Assembly (NCBI GenBank): GCA_021775105.1
Contig: JAJFIJ010000299.1
Location: forward strand, 1-37,096
DNA from: Rhodospirillales bacterium
GTDB lineage: Bacteria; Pseudomonadota; Alphaproteobacteria; Rhodospirillales; Casp-alpha2
Reading direction: 5' to 3'
Length of the DNA: 37,096 nucleotides
The number at the start of each line of letters is the position of its first letter. Position 1 is the stretch's first letter. Of this stretch, positions 18,266-27,892 are shown piece after piece. Under the pieces are notes generated by a model. The model made no database searches, was not told the origin of the DNA, and saw only the letters and a program-made list of their open reading frames with translations. The translations under genes and the position numbers were made by a program.

Positions 18266-18988
18266 ATGACATCTGAACATATCGTCCAGTCTTTTGACGA
18301 TGACCTGAAGCGGCTTGACAACATCATTGCCGAAATGGGTGGGCTTGCCGAAACGCAACTTGCCAATGCCATCGATGCCATGGTCCGGCGCGACAACGCC
18401 CTGGCCGAACAGGTCATTCAGTCCGACAAACGCATCGACGCCCTTGAACGTGAGGTCGATGATCTGGCCGTCAAGATGCTGGCGCTTCGTCACCCGCTTG
18501 CCAACGATCTGAGGATCGTGATCACCGCGCTGAAGACATCCGGCATCGTCGAACGCATCGGTGATTATGCTAAAAACATCGCCAAGCGCTCCGTCGCCAT
18601 ATCGCAGACACCGCCCATCGGCCCGACCAAAACCATCGCCCGCATGGGTGCCCAGGTTCAGACCATGATCAAGGATGTACTTGATTCCTATATGGCCCGC
18701 GACGCCGACAAGGCCGACCGGGTGAGGGCTAGCGACAGCGAAGTCGATCTGCTGCACACCAGCCTGTTTCGTGAAATCCTCACCTATATGATGGAAGACC
18801 CACGCAATATATCATCGTGCACCCACCTACTGTTCGTCGCCAAAAACATTGAACGCATCGGCGATCATGCCACCAACATTGCCGAAAACGTTCATTATCT
18901 GGTGCATGGAAACTTGCCTGCCGAAAAACGTGTGAAGGAAGACCAGTCCAGCTATACAGTGGTCGGTACGGAAGGAAACGGAGAATGA
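18266..18988 (+). CDS. phoU: Phosphate signalling protein PhoU
   Basis: Cytosolic helical-bundle protein of 240 residues that links Pst transport status to PhoR and keeps the Pho regulon off when phosphate is plentiful. It has the two repeated three-helix halves of the family. The metal-binding signatures are ERIGDYAKNIAKR in the first half and ERIGDHATNIAENVHY in the second. The ATG at 18266 has GAGG 9 nt upstream; the upstream TTG at 18242 would add eight residues. The stop overlaps the phoB start (ATGA). Confidence 0.97.
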   Translation: MTSEHIVQSFDDDLKRLDNIIAEMGGLAETQLANAIDAMVRRDNALAEQVIQSDKRIDALEREVDDLAVKMLALRHPLANDLRIVITALKTSGIVERIGDYAKNIAKRSVAISQTPPIGPTKTIARMGAQVQTMIKDVLDSYMARDADKADRVRASDSEVDLLHTSLFREILTYMMEDPRNISSCTHLLFVAKNIERIGDHATNIAENVHYLVHGNLPAEKRVKEDQSSYTVVGTEGNGE

Positions 18989-19683
18989 ACACCCGTATCC
19001 TGATTGTCGAAGATGACCCTGCGCTCAGTGAGATGCTGACCTATAACCTGGGCAGTGCCGGGTTTGAAACAACACTGACGGCAGATGGCGATGAAGCTGT
19101 CGCCGTCATTCTCGATGAAACACCCGATCTGGTCATTCTCGACTGGATGCTTCCCAACCTGTCCGGTATCGAAATCTGCCGCCAGATCCGGGCCAATGCC
19201 GATACCCGACGCCTGCCGATCATCATGCTCACGGCTAAGGGCGAGGATACGGACCGGGTACGTGGCCTCAATACAGGTGCCGATGATTATGTCGTCAAAC
19301 CCTATTCGCCAAACGAACTGATCGCCCGGGTTCAGGCCCTGCTGCGCCGAAGCAACCCCGACGGTTTGGCCGAAGTGCTGCATTTTGAAGACATTGCCAT
19401 GGACCTGCTCGAACATCGCGTCACACGCGATGGCATTGCGGTTAAACTGGGGCCAACGGAATTCAGATTATTGAAGGTCTTTCTGGAAAAGCCGGGGCGG
19501 GTTTATTCGCGTGAACAATTGCTCGACAAAGTCTGGGGCCGCGATATTTATGTTGAGACAAGAACCGTTGATGTGCACATCCGCCGCCTCCGCAAAGCCC
19601 TCAATGCTGGTGGGAAAAGCGATATTATCCGCACCGTTCGGTCAGCCGGATACTCTCTTGATTCCCGACTTGACGATACTTAA
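18985..19683 (+). CDS. phoB: Phosphate regulon response regulator PhoB
   Basis: OmpR/PhoB-family response regulator, 232 residues. The receiver domain (about 1-120) has the acidic pair D10/D11, phospho-acceptor D53 in LVILDWMLP, and the conserved VKPYSP Lys. The winged-helix DNA-binding domain (about 130-228) contains GPTEFRLLKVFLEKPGRVYSREQLLDKVWG and RTVDVHIRRLRKAL, near-identical to known PhoB. It overlaps phoU by 4 bp. Its predicted targets in this window are the PHO boxes before pit and pstS. The partner kinase is most likely the PhoR-like protein at 7464-8531. Confidence 0.97.
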   Translation: MNTRILIVEDDPALSEMLTYNLGSAGFETTLTADGDEAVAVILDETPDLVILDWMLPNLSGIEICRQIRANADTRRLPIIMLTAKGEDTDRVRGLNTGADDYVVKPYSPNELIARVQALLRRSNPDGLAEVLHFEDIAMDLLEHRVTRDGIAVKLGPTEFRLLKVFLEKPGRVYSREQLLDKVWGRDIYVETRTVDVHIRRLRKALNAGGKSDIIRTVRSAGYSLDSRLDDT

Positions 19684-19782
19684 CGGCATTTCCTGAAAAC
19701 AGCGTTAAAATTAATCGTATAGCCGGTTGATTTATAAAGGCTTTTTTCATGATATGTGATAATAATCGTGACCTGAAAAGCC

Positions 19783-21558
19783 ATGGCCAAGTCACGATTT
19801 ACATATATCCGCATGCTTTTGCGGTTTCGCAACGTGTTGCGCAACGACCATCTGGTATTGTCGGCATTGGGAATTGTCGTCGGCTGCGCCACCGGTGCGT
19901 CGATCATCGTGTTTCGCGAATTCATCCAGTTTACCCAATTGGAGTTGTTTGGTGCTGAGCCGGAAAATCTGCTGGGTGCCGCTCTGGCGCTACCGTGGTG
20001 GCAGGTTCTGGCAATCCCGACGGCTATGGGATTGCTGGTCGGTCTGGTCGTTTATCATTTTCTCCCCGAACAGCGTCCGCAGGGTGTTGCCGATGTGATT
20101 GAGGCCAATGCCCTTCAGGGTGGGCGCATGTCATCACGCATCGGCCTCAAGGTTGCGATCGTCAATGCCCTGTCGATTGGTGGCGGGGCATCGGTTGGTC
20201 GCGAAGGCCCGGCTGTTCATATTGGGGCCTGTCTCGGGGCCTGGTTGGCAAGACGCCTGCACCTGACCCGGTCATTGACCCGGACACTGATCGGCTGTGG
20301 CGTGGGCGCTGCCGTCGCCGCTTCCTTTAATGCACCAATTGCCGGTGCGCTGTTTGCCAGCGAAGTTGTTGTCGGTCATTACGCCCTGAAAGCTTTCGCG
20401 CCGATTGTCATTTCCAGTGTTGCCGCGACCGCCCTGTCGCGCGAATATTTCGGCGATTTTCCAGCCTTCGCCTTTGAAGCCGACATTCTGACATCATTTA
20501 CCGAGTTTCCGGCGTTTGTCCTGCTCGGCATCGTATCCGGTGTTGCCGCAATTGTGTTTATGAAAACAATCTTCGTTGCTCAGGATATGGCGCTCAAAAT
20601 TCCCGTGCCATCGTGGCTGCGACCAATGATTGGCGGTTTTGGCGTCGGCTTGATTGCTCTGGTTTTCCCGGAAGTGCTGGGAGTCGGTTATGGTGTAACG
20701 GAATCAGCCCTGCTGACCGAAATCTCCCTGATCGTGTTGATCGCCATCGGTCTCGCCAAAATCGCCGCAACCGGCATCAGTATCGGTTTCGGGTTTGGTG
20801 GCGGTGTGTTCAGTCCATCGATTGTCATAGGTGCCATGGTCGGTGGTGCCTTCGGTATTATTGCGACCATGGTCTTCCCTGAATATTCTTCCGGCCCCGC
20901 CGCCTATACCATGGTTGGTATGGGTGCTGTTGCCGCTGCCGTTCTTGGCGCCCCGATTTCAACGACCCTGATCATTTTCGAGATGACCAGCAACTACGGC
21001 CTGACGCTCGGCGTCATGCTGGCCGTTGTCGCGGCATCCGAAATTACCCATCATTTTTATGGCCGGTCTTTCTTTAATCAGCAACTCAAACGCCGCGGCC
21101 TTGATGTCAAAGAAGGATTCGAGACGGAAGTCATGCGATCCCGCACGGTTTCACAGGTTGTTTCCGACGATGCCGAAACCGTCTACCGCGATGTTTGTAT
21201 TCAGGACCTGCGTTTGGAACTGCAACAATCGCGCTGGGGCGAACTGTTCGTTGTCAAACGATCGGGCGAGCTTTACGGCACCATCACGCTGGCAGATATG
21301 AGCGATTCTGCGTTTGATCATGACGTTGATGATCTGATCAAGGCAGAAGACGTCACCCGTTTGCATCCACCGATTCTGACGCCACACGATGACCTGGAAA
21401 CAGCTCTGGCCCTGATGCGTGATGTTGGCGAAGAACATATTGCCGTGGTCACCGATCCTGAAACCATGACCTTCAAGGGATGCGTTCATCAGCGCGACGT
21501 TCTCGCCGCCTACAATCGCGCCCTGCTGGAAATGCGTCATGAAGAACATGGCGAGTAG
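19783..21558 (+). CDS. ClC-family chloride channel/transporter with C-terminal CBS pair
   Basis: Inner-membrane ClC protein of 591 residues. The membrane core (about 25-430) has the external gating glutamate in GREGPAVHIGA (E141), the helix FNAPIAGALFASEVV and the anion-site motif GGGVFSPSIVIGAM. A cytoplasmic CBS pair occupies about 450-585. The usual GSGIP filter serine region reads PQGVADVIEA, and the position of the internal proton glutamate of E. coli ClC (E203) appears to be valine (V195). Valine also occurs there in animal ClC channels, so a channel-like rather than H+-coupled mechanism is possible. Only 99 bp separate it from phoB; its own promoter was not identified. Confidence 0.93.
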   Translation: MAKSRFTYIRMLLRFRNVLRNDHLVLSALGIVVGCATGASIIVFREFIQFTQLELFGAEPENLLGAALALPWWQVLAIPTAMGLLVGLVVYHFLPEQRPQGVADVIEANALQGGRMSSRIGLKVAIVNALSIGGGASVGREGPAVHIGACLGAWLARRLHLTRSLTRTLIGCGVGAAVAASFNAPIAGALFASEVVVGHYALKAFAPIVISSVAATALSREYFGDFPAFAFEADILTSFTEFPAFVLLGIVSGVAAIVFMKTIFVAQDMALKIPVPSWLRPMIGGFGVGLIALVFPEVLGVGYGVTESALLTEISLIVLIAIGLAKIAATGISIGFGFGGGVFSPSIVIGAMVGGAFGIIATMVFPEYSSGPAAYTMVGMGAVAAAVLGAPISTTLIIFEMTSNYGLTLGVMLAVVAASEITHHFYGRSFFNQQLKRRGLDVKEGFETEVMRSRTVSQVVSDDAETVYRDVCIQDLRLELQQSRWGELFVVKRSGELYGTITLADMSDSAFDHDVDDLIKAEDVTRLHPPILTPHDDLETALALMRDVGEEHIAVVTDPETMTFKGCVHQRDVLAAYNRALLEMRHEEHGE

Positions 21559-21738
21559 GTCGCCAAGTTATCGCCATCCAGCTAGAATGTCTGATGCCAG
21601 CCAGAGAATCAAAACAGTCGAGCCGAGGGTCTTGATATGCAAGCCCCCTATTCTCAGCACGGCCTTGGCAAAAAATCCATCGGAGAATTGCACATGTTTA
21701 CCAGATCGCTGCTTAACAGTGTTTCATTGAATAATGCC

Positions 21739-23679
21739 TTACAGCGAAGGTATTGGCGGCATGGGGCAATCGAAAACACCGGAAAAAGCGCGCAGCATCT
21801 CCATTTCGGCGGGAGATATTTTTTGATCATGCACAACACTTGTGGCACAGGCCTTCAGCAGTCGTTGTTTGTCCAGAGGTTTCAGACGAGCAAGTTTTTG
21901 CAGGGCCCGGTCCAGATTTGAAACCTTCAGGTCACTTTTTATCGCCAATTGAAGTCCACTGAACGTCAGTGTTTTTTCTGCGGCAAAAAATGCTTCTTCT
22001 ATTTTGATCTGGTTTTTTTGACCAGCATACGCCATTGCCGAGAGGATCAACGCTGTCTCTTTCCTGAGTTGATTGAGATTGGAATACCACACATTCGTAT
22101 CTGTCAGTTTAAAGAACTGCCCATCTAGGTGGCTAAACAGAATTTTCTGTAGTGACCATTCCATTATCCTGACCTGGGAATCGGCTTCAACCAACGCGAT
22201 CATATTTTTTTTGAATGATTTGTATTGACTGAGTGACAGCTGCTTCAGCGCTGGAATGACTATATCAATTAGTGGCAGCCGGGATTTGATATGGAGGTCA
22301 CCCATCTCCGGCATTAGTTTGTCCATTAACGCCTGAACATCCAGATCGGCGTGCGTCTGCAAATGTTTCAATTGCCGGTCACGAACGTCCTGTTCCGGGT
22401 CGAGCAGCAGGGTATAAATAACGGCGCGGGCACCATAGGGCTCGCGAGCAGCCTCTATAATGACCAAAGGCAAACCTGATATCAGTGTGCGCGCATAGTC
22501 GATTGTTTCCTTGTTGGGACTGCCGATTTGATCAAGCGCATGTGTGACATCTGCCATTGCAGCACCCGTGACGACAGTGGCGACCTTTTTGGCCATTTCT
22601 TGCCGTGCCCAGGGTTCGATTTTATCGGCCTCTTTTTCTTGAGGCGAGTCTGTTTCGTCGGAACGTGCGAATTCTCCGTTCCATTGTGGGTCAATGCGCA
22701 AGATACGCTTATCGAGCGGCGGGTGCGTGGCGGACAATGATTGCATGAAACCCGAAATGCCCTCGGCAAAAAAGGCATGGCAGAATTCGGACGCGCCGGA
22801 GTTTTCCACTTCTGACCCAATTTTGAGTCCGCCAATTCTTTTCAATGCGCCCCCTATTCCATCTGGATTACGGGTAAATTGTACCGCTGAGGCATCTGCC
22901 AGGTATTCCCGTTGCCGACTCACTGCGGCCTTGATTAGAGAACCAAAGAATGTACCCGCATAACCGATTACCATCAGACCTATTCCCAGCAACACGACTC
23001 CACCCGCCCCTTTACCGCCTTTCCGGCCGCCTCTCGAATGTGAAACGGATCGCATAATATGATAACCGATAATGCCGATTATCAGGATGCCATGGAGCAC
23101 GCCCATCAAGCGAATGTTAAGCCGCATATCGCCATTAAAAATATGGCTGAATTCATGGGCGACAACGCCTTGCAGCTGATCACGACTAAAATGATCGATC
23201 GCCCCCTGAGTAACCCCGATCACGGCATCGCGCGGAGAGAGGCCGGCAGCAAAGGCATTTATCCCTGGCTCATCCACCAGCACATAAACCGGCGGAGCCG
23301 GAGTGCCGGAAGCAATGGCCATTTCCTCCACCACGTTCAGCAATTTGCGTTGCTTCGAATCGTCCGTATTTTGCGGGACCAGCTTCCCGCCAAGTGCCTC
23401 CGCAACGGTTTTGCCGCCGCCCGACAAGACCATGATCTTGTAGAGACTGCCGATCAACACCACGACACAGACACCCGTACCAACGGCGGCAAATATCTGC
23501 CAATCCATTTGCTGGAAAAAATCCCCACCGTCTTGAACTTGTTCGCTATTAATATATCCGAACACCCCCATCACCAGGAGGTTGGTCATGATGACTAAGG
23601 TGATCACAGCGACAATATAGAGGAAGACAAGTTGAACCGTATTTTTACGGCTGCGGTCTTGCAATTCAAAGAAATTCAT
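21739..23679 (-). CDS. M48-family (HtpX-like) membrane metallopeptidase with long C-terminal extension
   Basis: Predicted zinc protease of the inner membrane, 646 residues, about twice HtpX length. Two N-terminal helices (about 15-42 and 58-84) precede the peptidase domain. The zinc site is HEFSH (175-179) and the third ligand is E258 in REYLADASAVQFTRNP. Two more helices lie between them (about 188-210 and 225-250). Residues about 300-646 form a predicted soluble, mostly helical region that I do not recognise. It follows lemA by 26 bp on the same strand, and LemA-M48 pairing is common. By analogy with HtpX it may degrade faulty membrane proteins, but the substrate is unknown. Confidence 0.88.
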   Translation of the reverse strand: MNFFELQDRSRKNTVQLVFLYIVAVITLVIMTNLLVMGVFGYINSEQVQDGGDFFQQMDWQIFAAVGTGVCVVVLIGSLYKIMVLSGGGKTVAEALGGKLVPQNTDDSKQRKLLNVVEEMAIASGTPAPPVYVLVDEPGINAFAAGLSPRDAVIGVTQGAIDHFSRDQLQGVVAHEFSHIFNGDMRLNIRLMGVLHGILIIGIIGYHIMRSVSHSRGGRKGGKGAGGVVLLGIGLMVIGYAGTFFGSLIKAAVSRQREYLADASAVQFTRNPDGIGGALKRIGGLKIGSEVENSGASEFCHAFFAEGISGFMQSLSATHPPLDKRILRIDPQWNGEFARSDETDSPQEKEADKIEPWARQEMAKKVATVVTGAAMADVTHALDQIGSPNKETIDYARTLISGLPLVIIEAAREPYGARAVIYTLLLDPEQDVRDRQLKHLQTHADLDVQALMDKLMPEMGDLHIKSRLPLIDIVIPALKQLSLSQYKSFKKNMIALVEADSQVRIMEWSLQKILFSHLDGQFFKLTDTNVWYSNLNQLRKETALILSAMAYAGQKNQIKIEEAFFAAEKTLTFSGLQLAIKSDLKVSNLDRALQKLARLKPLDKQRLLKACATSVVHDQKISPAEMEMLRAFSGVFDCPMPPIPSL

Positions 23680-23705
23680 TTCATGCGCCAGTTAGAAAGT
23701 AGCAT

Positions 23706-24302
23706 TTAGAACGATACTTTTGGCGCGGCCTGGATGGTCTCGCTATCTTCAAATTCCAGCAAGCTCGCATCTCGCGCATGCCCGAACATTGGAGCGAAGA
23801 AAACGGGGGGGAAACTTTGTTTAAAAATGTTATAGTCCATCACCTGGTCGTTAAAGGCCTGGCGGGCGAAGGAAATCTTGTTTTCGGTGCTGGTAAGCTC
23901 CTCACTTAATTGCATCATGTTCTGATTGGCTTTCAAATCCGGATAGGCCTCCATCACCATATTGAAATTCATCAAAGCTCCAGCCAGTTTGCCATCTGCA
24001 CCAATCAGGTCTTTTATTGCGCTGGCATTTCCCGGATCTGCAGCAGCGTTGGACAGCATGTTTGCCGCCGCATTGCGCGCCTGAACTACTGCCTCCAGGG
24101 TTTCACGCTCGTGCTTGATATACCCCTTGGCGGTCTTGATGAGATTGGGTATCAGATCGTATCGCCTTTTTAATTGCACCTCGATCTGTGCAAAAGCATT
24201 TTTAAAACGATTATTCAGCGCAACCAGTTTGTTATATACTCCAATCACGTAAAAAATGATCAGTGCAATAACAACCAGAACGATTATTATTGTGATATCC
24301 AT
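23706..24302 (-). CDS. lemA: LemA-family membrane protein
   Basis: Small protein of 198 residues with one N-terminal membrane helix (about 3-23) and a long helical-bundle domain outside the membrane. The family hallmark is KLVALNNRFKNAFAQIEVQLKRRYDLIPNLIKTAKGY, with ALMNFNMVMEAYPDLKANQNM later on. The ATG is preceded by AAGGCGAG. It is first in a two-gene unit with the M48 peptidase. The biochemical role of LemA is not established; the pairing suggests it guides or anchors the protease. Confidence 0.93.
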   Translation of the reverse strand: MDITIIIVLVVIALIIFYVIGVYNKLVALNNRFKNAFAQIEVQLKRRYDLIPNLIKTAKGYIKHERETLEAVVQARNAAANMLSNAAADPGNASAIKDLIGADGKLAGALMNFNMVMEAYPDLKANQNMMQLSEELTSTENKISFARQAFNDQVMDYNIFKQSFPPVFFAPMFGHARDASLLEFEDSETIQAAPKVSF

Positions 24303-24700
24303 ATTTCTCGCCTTTTTTGAAAAACCAATGGGGTCAGTATAAATTTACGCGACCATTCCTCATTCCCTAAATGACAGTCGATTGCGTGAACTTCTTACCA
24401 CGTTACAACTACCTATGGAACCACATCCCCTTTGAAGACATCAGATGGCCCAAATTTGGATATCGTCCCACGCATGGAACGACATATTCCATTATTTTCC
24501 GTTATTCAGACTCTTACCTCCAGTGTTTTCGCCTGGCATCGACTTCCCCTGCCTAATCCGGGAGTGGGTTTACGTCGAATATCCTTGATCAGGCTCACGA
24601 TTACCCGGAACTGTCCCCTCGACATCGCAATGTACCAAATTCCACTCAACAGATGGCATCACATGATGGTCCCTCCGGTCGGGCGTGTTATAAAGCACTT
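24303..24700. other. Divergent intergenic region lemA / uvrD
   Basis: About 400 bp without a credible gene; short open frames here have no recognisable content. At 24329-24354 a GGGGTCAG segment followed by TATAAATTTACGCG recalls motifs I associate with REP-type/IS200-like element remnants, a weak recollection. Promoters for both flanking genes must be here, but none stands out. Confidence 0.4.
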
Positions 24701-26980
24701 ATGTCCGACCCATTTGACCTTACTGAAGCAGCGCCCGCACCTTCAACCCCAAGCCCGGCAACACCTGCGGCTTACCTGTCGTCGCTGAATGAAACCCAGT
24801 CTCAGGCTGTGCAGACCATCAACGGTCCGGTTCTGGTGCTGGCCGGTGCGGGAACCGGGAAAACCCGGGTTCTGACCACGCGCATGGCCCATATCCTGAT
24901 GCAGGGTCGCGCCCGGCCATGGGAGGTCCTTGCGGTCACCTTCACCAATAAAGCGGCACGGGAAATGAAGGAACGGGTCGCTACGCTGGTTAATCGCCCG
25001 GTCGAAGGCTGGTGGGTTGGCACCTTTCACGCCGTTGGTGCACGGATGCTTCGCCATCATGCCGAAGCCGCCGGACTGAAACCAAATTTCACCATTCTTG
25101 ATACCGATGACCAGATCAGACTGATCAAGCAACTGGTTGATATTCATGACCTTGACGACAAACGCTGGCCAGCGCGAGCCATCGCCGGAACCATTCAGCG
25201 CTGGAAAGACCGCGGCCTGACGCCGGACAAGGTCACCGCTGCGGAGGGGTCCGATACCGCCGAAGGCCGGATCCTGTCGCTTTACACCGAATACCAGAAC
25301 CGCTTGCAGGTGCTGAATGCGGCGGATTTTGGCGATCTGCTGCTGTTGTGCCTGAAGCTTTTCAAGGAACATCCTGAAATCCTTGCCAGGTTCCAGAACC
25401 AGTTCCGCTACATTCTGGTCGACGAATATCAGGATACCAACGTTGCCCAGTACCTTTGGCTGCGCCTCCTTGCGCAGACCCATCGCAACATCTGCTGTGT
25501 CGGCGACGATGATCAGTCGATCTATTCGTGGCGCGGGGCCGAGGTCGGCAACATCCTTCGTTTTGAGGAAGATTTTCCGGGTGCGGAAATCGTTCGACTG
25601 GAACGGAATTATCGCTCGACGCCTCATATTCTCGCCGCCGCATCCGGCTTGATCTCGCATAACGAGGGACGGTTGGGAAAGACCCTGTGGACGGATATCA
25701 ATGAAGGCGAGAAGGTCCGGGTTCAGGGGGTTTGGGATGGTGAGGAGGAAGCGCGAACGGTCGGTGACGAAATTGAAAGCCTGCACGCCGGCGGAAACAG
25801 CCTGAACGAAATCGCCATCCTTGTGCGTGCCAGTTTTCAAACTCGTGAATTTGAAGAGCGGATGATCACACTGGGCATTCCCTATCGCGTTATCGGTGGC
25901 GCGCGGTTTTACGAGCGCCAGGAAATCCGTGATGCCATCGCCTATCTACGTGTCACCGTTCAACCCGATGATGATCTGGCATACGAGCGCATCGTCAATC
26001 TGCCCAAGCGCGGCATCGGCAAGGCAGCCCTGCAGACCATTCACCAGTACGCCCGTGCCGAAGGATTGTCGTTGACGCGCTCGGTCCTGCAACTGGTTGA
26101 AACGGACGAGTTTAAACCCAAGGTCCGCAAAACCCTGTCTGATCTGATGAACGACTTTTCGCGCTGGCGTTCCATGGTTTCAACGATGGATCACGCTGAA
26201 CTGGCGGGTATCATTCTCGATGAGTCGGGTTATACCGCCATGTGGCAGGACAGCAAGGCACCGGAAGCGCCGGGACGGCTCGACAACCTCAAGGAAATGA
26301 TCGTTGCCCTTGAAGAGTTCGAAAATCTCGGCGGCTTTCTCGAACACGTCAGTCTGGTCATGGAGAACGAAGAATCCACATCCGATGAAAAGGTTACAAT
26401 GATGACCCTTCACGGGGCCAAAGGGCTGGAGTTCGAGACCGTTTTTCTTCCGGGCTGGGAAGAAGGCCTGTTTCCCCATCAGCGCGCGCTTGATGAGGGC
26501 GGTGCCGGTGGACTGGAAGAAGAGCGCCGCCTCGCCTATGTCGGCATCACCCGCGCCGGTCGGCGGGCGCGCATTCTGTTCGCCGCCAATCGCCGTATAT
26601 ACGGCAAATGGCAAAGCGCTTATCCATCCCGGTTCATCGACGAACTGCCGCCGGATCATGTTGACGCGGAAACCGCTCAGGGTCTGTATGGGTCGGAACG
26701 TCCGTCACGCAATCATGGGCTTGAAGATTTCGGTTCCGGGTTTTCCCTGACACCACGCAACCGCCGCCGCACCGGTGTCGCCCATCACAACCTCGATAGT
26801 GACAGCTGGAAAACTGATGAACGTGAGGGCCCGTCAAGCGGATACAGTATTGGCGAGCGGGTTTTTCACCAGAAATTCGGCTATGGGCGGATTACCGCCA
26901 TGGATGGCAACAAACTGGAAATCGCCTTCGAGAAAGCCGGTAGCAAAAAAGTTGTCGATAGTTTTGTGGAAGCAACATGA
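24701..26980 (+). CDS. uvrD: UvrD/PcrA-type superfamily I DNA helicase
   Basis: 3'-5' ATP-dependent DNA helicase of repair and replication, 759 residues from ATG 24701. Motifs in order: Q-motif LNETQSQAV, Walker A AGAGTGKT (48-55), motif Ia TFTNKAAREMKER, motif II LVDEYQDTN, motif III GDDDQSIYSWRGA, motif IV LERNYRST, motif V MTLHGAKGLEFETVFLPGWEEGLFP and motif VI RLAYVGITRA. A low-complexity Pro/Ala leader (about 10-25) comes before the helicase. The C-terminal end (about 700-759) is the UvrD/PcrA tail with FHQKFGYGRI, thought to contact RNA polymerase. An earlier start at 24653 is possible but unconvincing. It overlaps prmA by 4 bp. Confidence 0.95.
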   Translation: MSDPFDLTEAAPAPSTPSPATPAAYLSSLNETQSQAVQTINGPVLVLAGAGTGKTRVLTTRMAHILMQGRARPWEVLAVTFTNKAAREMKERVATLVNRPVEGWWVGTFHAVGARMLRHHAEAAGLKPNFTILDTDDQIRLIKQLVDIHDLDDKRWPARAIAGTIQRWKDRGLTPDKVTAAEGSDTAEGRILSLYTEYQNRLQVLNAADFGDLLLLCLKLFKEHPEILARFQNQFRYILVDEYQDTNVAQYLWLRLLAQTHRNICCVGDDDQSIYSWRGAEVGNILRFEEDFPGAEIVRLERNYRSTPHILAAASGLISHNEGRLGKTLWTDINEGEKVRVQGVWDGEEEARTVGDEIESLHAGGNSLNEIAILVRASFQTREFEERMITLGIPYRVIGGARFYERQEIRDAIAYLRVTVQPDDDLAYERIVNLPKRGIGKAALQTIHQYARAEGLSLTRSVLQLVETDEFKPKVRKTLSDLMNDFSRWRSMVSTMDHAELAGIILDESGYTAMWQDSKAPEAPGRLDNLKEMIVALEEFENLGGFLEHVSLVMENEESTSDEKVTMMTLHGAKGLEFETVFLPGWEEGLFPHQRALDEGGAGGLEEERRLAYVGITRAGRRARILFAANRRIYGKWQSAYPSRFIDELPPDHVDAETAQGLYGSERPSRNHGLEDFGSGFSLTPRNRRRTGVAHHNLDSDSWKTDEREGPSSGYSIGERVFHQKFGYGRITAMDGNKLEIAFEKAGSKKVVDSFVEAT

Positions 26981-27861
26981 CCGCACTGACTTTTCTGTGG
27001 CGAATTGAAATCAAGGTCCCGCAACATACGCATCAGGCATTCGAAGACCTGTTCAGCACCTTTTCGTCAGCCGTCACCAGTTTTATCAACGAAATCGACA
27101 ACAGTTGGCGCGTTGAAGGGTTCTGCGATTCCGAACCCGATGAGCGACGTGTCAATCTGGCCTTGAAAAACCTTGCTGAAATTTTTGAAATCGAGATACC
27201 TGTTGCGCGCTTTGATCTTGTCCCGCCGAGAGACTGGATCGCCGACAACCTCGCTGATTTTCCACCGTTGAAAATCGATCGTTTTTTCATCTTCGGATCA
27301 CACGTCGCTGAAACCCCGCCCGCCGGAACCATTCCGCTGGCGCTGGATGCGGGGACCGCGTTCGGATCAGGAGAGCATGCCAGTACAGAAGGTTGTCTGC
27401 GCCTGATGGCCCGGCTTCATCGCACCCGGAATTTTTCACGGATTCTCGATATGGGGTGCGGGTCCGGCATTCTCTCACTGGCCGCAGCAAAGCTCTGGCA
27501 GTCACCAGTTTTGGCCAGCGACATCGACGACGAAGCCGCCAGGGTTTGTCAGCTTAACGCTGAACGGAACGGCGTCGGACGGTTTGTTCAGGCGACTTGC
27601 GCAACAGGTTACGGATCATTGCCGGTCAGAAACCGTGCCCCCTACGATTTGATTGTCAGCAATATTCTGGCCCGCCCACTGATGAACATGGCAGGCGATC
27701 TCAGCCACCATCTGGTTTCCAATGGCGGTTACGCTATACTTTCGGGATTGCTGGAGCGTGATGGCAATCGCGTACTCGCGGCCCATCGCGGCTTTGGTCT
27801 TCGGCTGGTTCGCCGCATTACCATTCGGGGCTGGCAGACACTGCTGTTGCAAAAAAACTGA
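26977..27861 (+). CDS. prmA: Ribosomal protein L11 methyltransferase PrmA
   Basis: SAM-dependent enzyme that trimethylates ribosomal protein L11; cytosolic, 294 residues. The N-terminal substrate-recognition domain covers about 1-85. The linker and MTase domain carry LDAGTAFGSGEHASTEGCL (PrmA-typical), SAM motif I LDMGCGSGILSLAAAK and the VSNILARPL catalytic loop. The start ATG overlaps the uvrD stop (ATGA), so the helicase and methyltransferase are co-translated. Confidence 0.94.
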   Translation: MTALTFLWRIEIKVPQHTHQAFEDLFSTFSSAVTSFINEIDNSWRVEGFCDSEPDERRVNLALKNLAEIFEIEIPVARFDLVPPRDWIADNLADFPPLKIDRFFIFGSHVAETPPAGTIPLALDAGTAFGSGEHASTEGCLRLMARLHRTRNFSRILDMGCGSGILSLAAAKLWQSPVLASDIDDEAARVCQLNAERNGVGRFVQATCATGYGSLPVRNRAPYDLIVSNILARPLMNMAGDLSHHLVSNGGYAILSGLLERDGNRVLAAHRGFGLRLVRRITIRGWQTLLLQKN

Positions 27862-27892
27862 CAAAGGGAGATGGGTTCTGCCCTGGTATAGC

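Noticed and set aside
19721-19746. AGCC...GGCTTTTTT between phoB and the ClC gene as a terminator
   Set aside because: Only a 4-bp stem with a 14-nt loop; too weak to call despite the T-run.
21559-21738. Gap between the convergent ClC and M48 genes searched for a terminator or small gene
   Set aside because: No convincing stem with a T-run and no credible small reading frame was found.
24371-24788. Short plus-strand frames in the lemA-uvrD gap
   Set aside because: No family resemblance, no ribosome binding site, and one runs out of frame into uvrD.
24743-25840. Long minus-strand open frame opposite uvrD
   Set aside because: Antisense shadow of the helicase motifs; no recognisable domain or ribosome binding site.
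27722-27892. Extension of the small membrane protein back into prmA
   Set aside because: It would overlap 140 bp of a conserved gene in another frame, and the residues there look like frame-shadow sequence.
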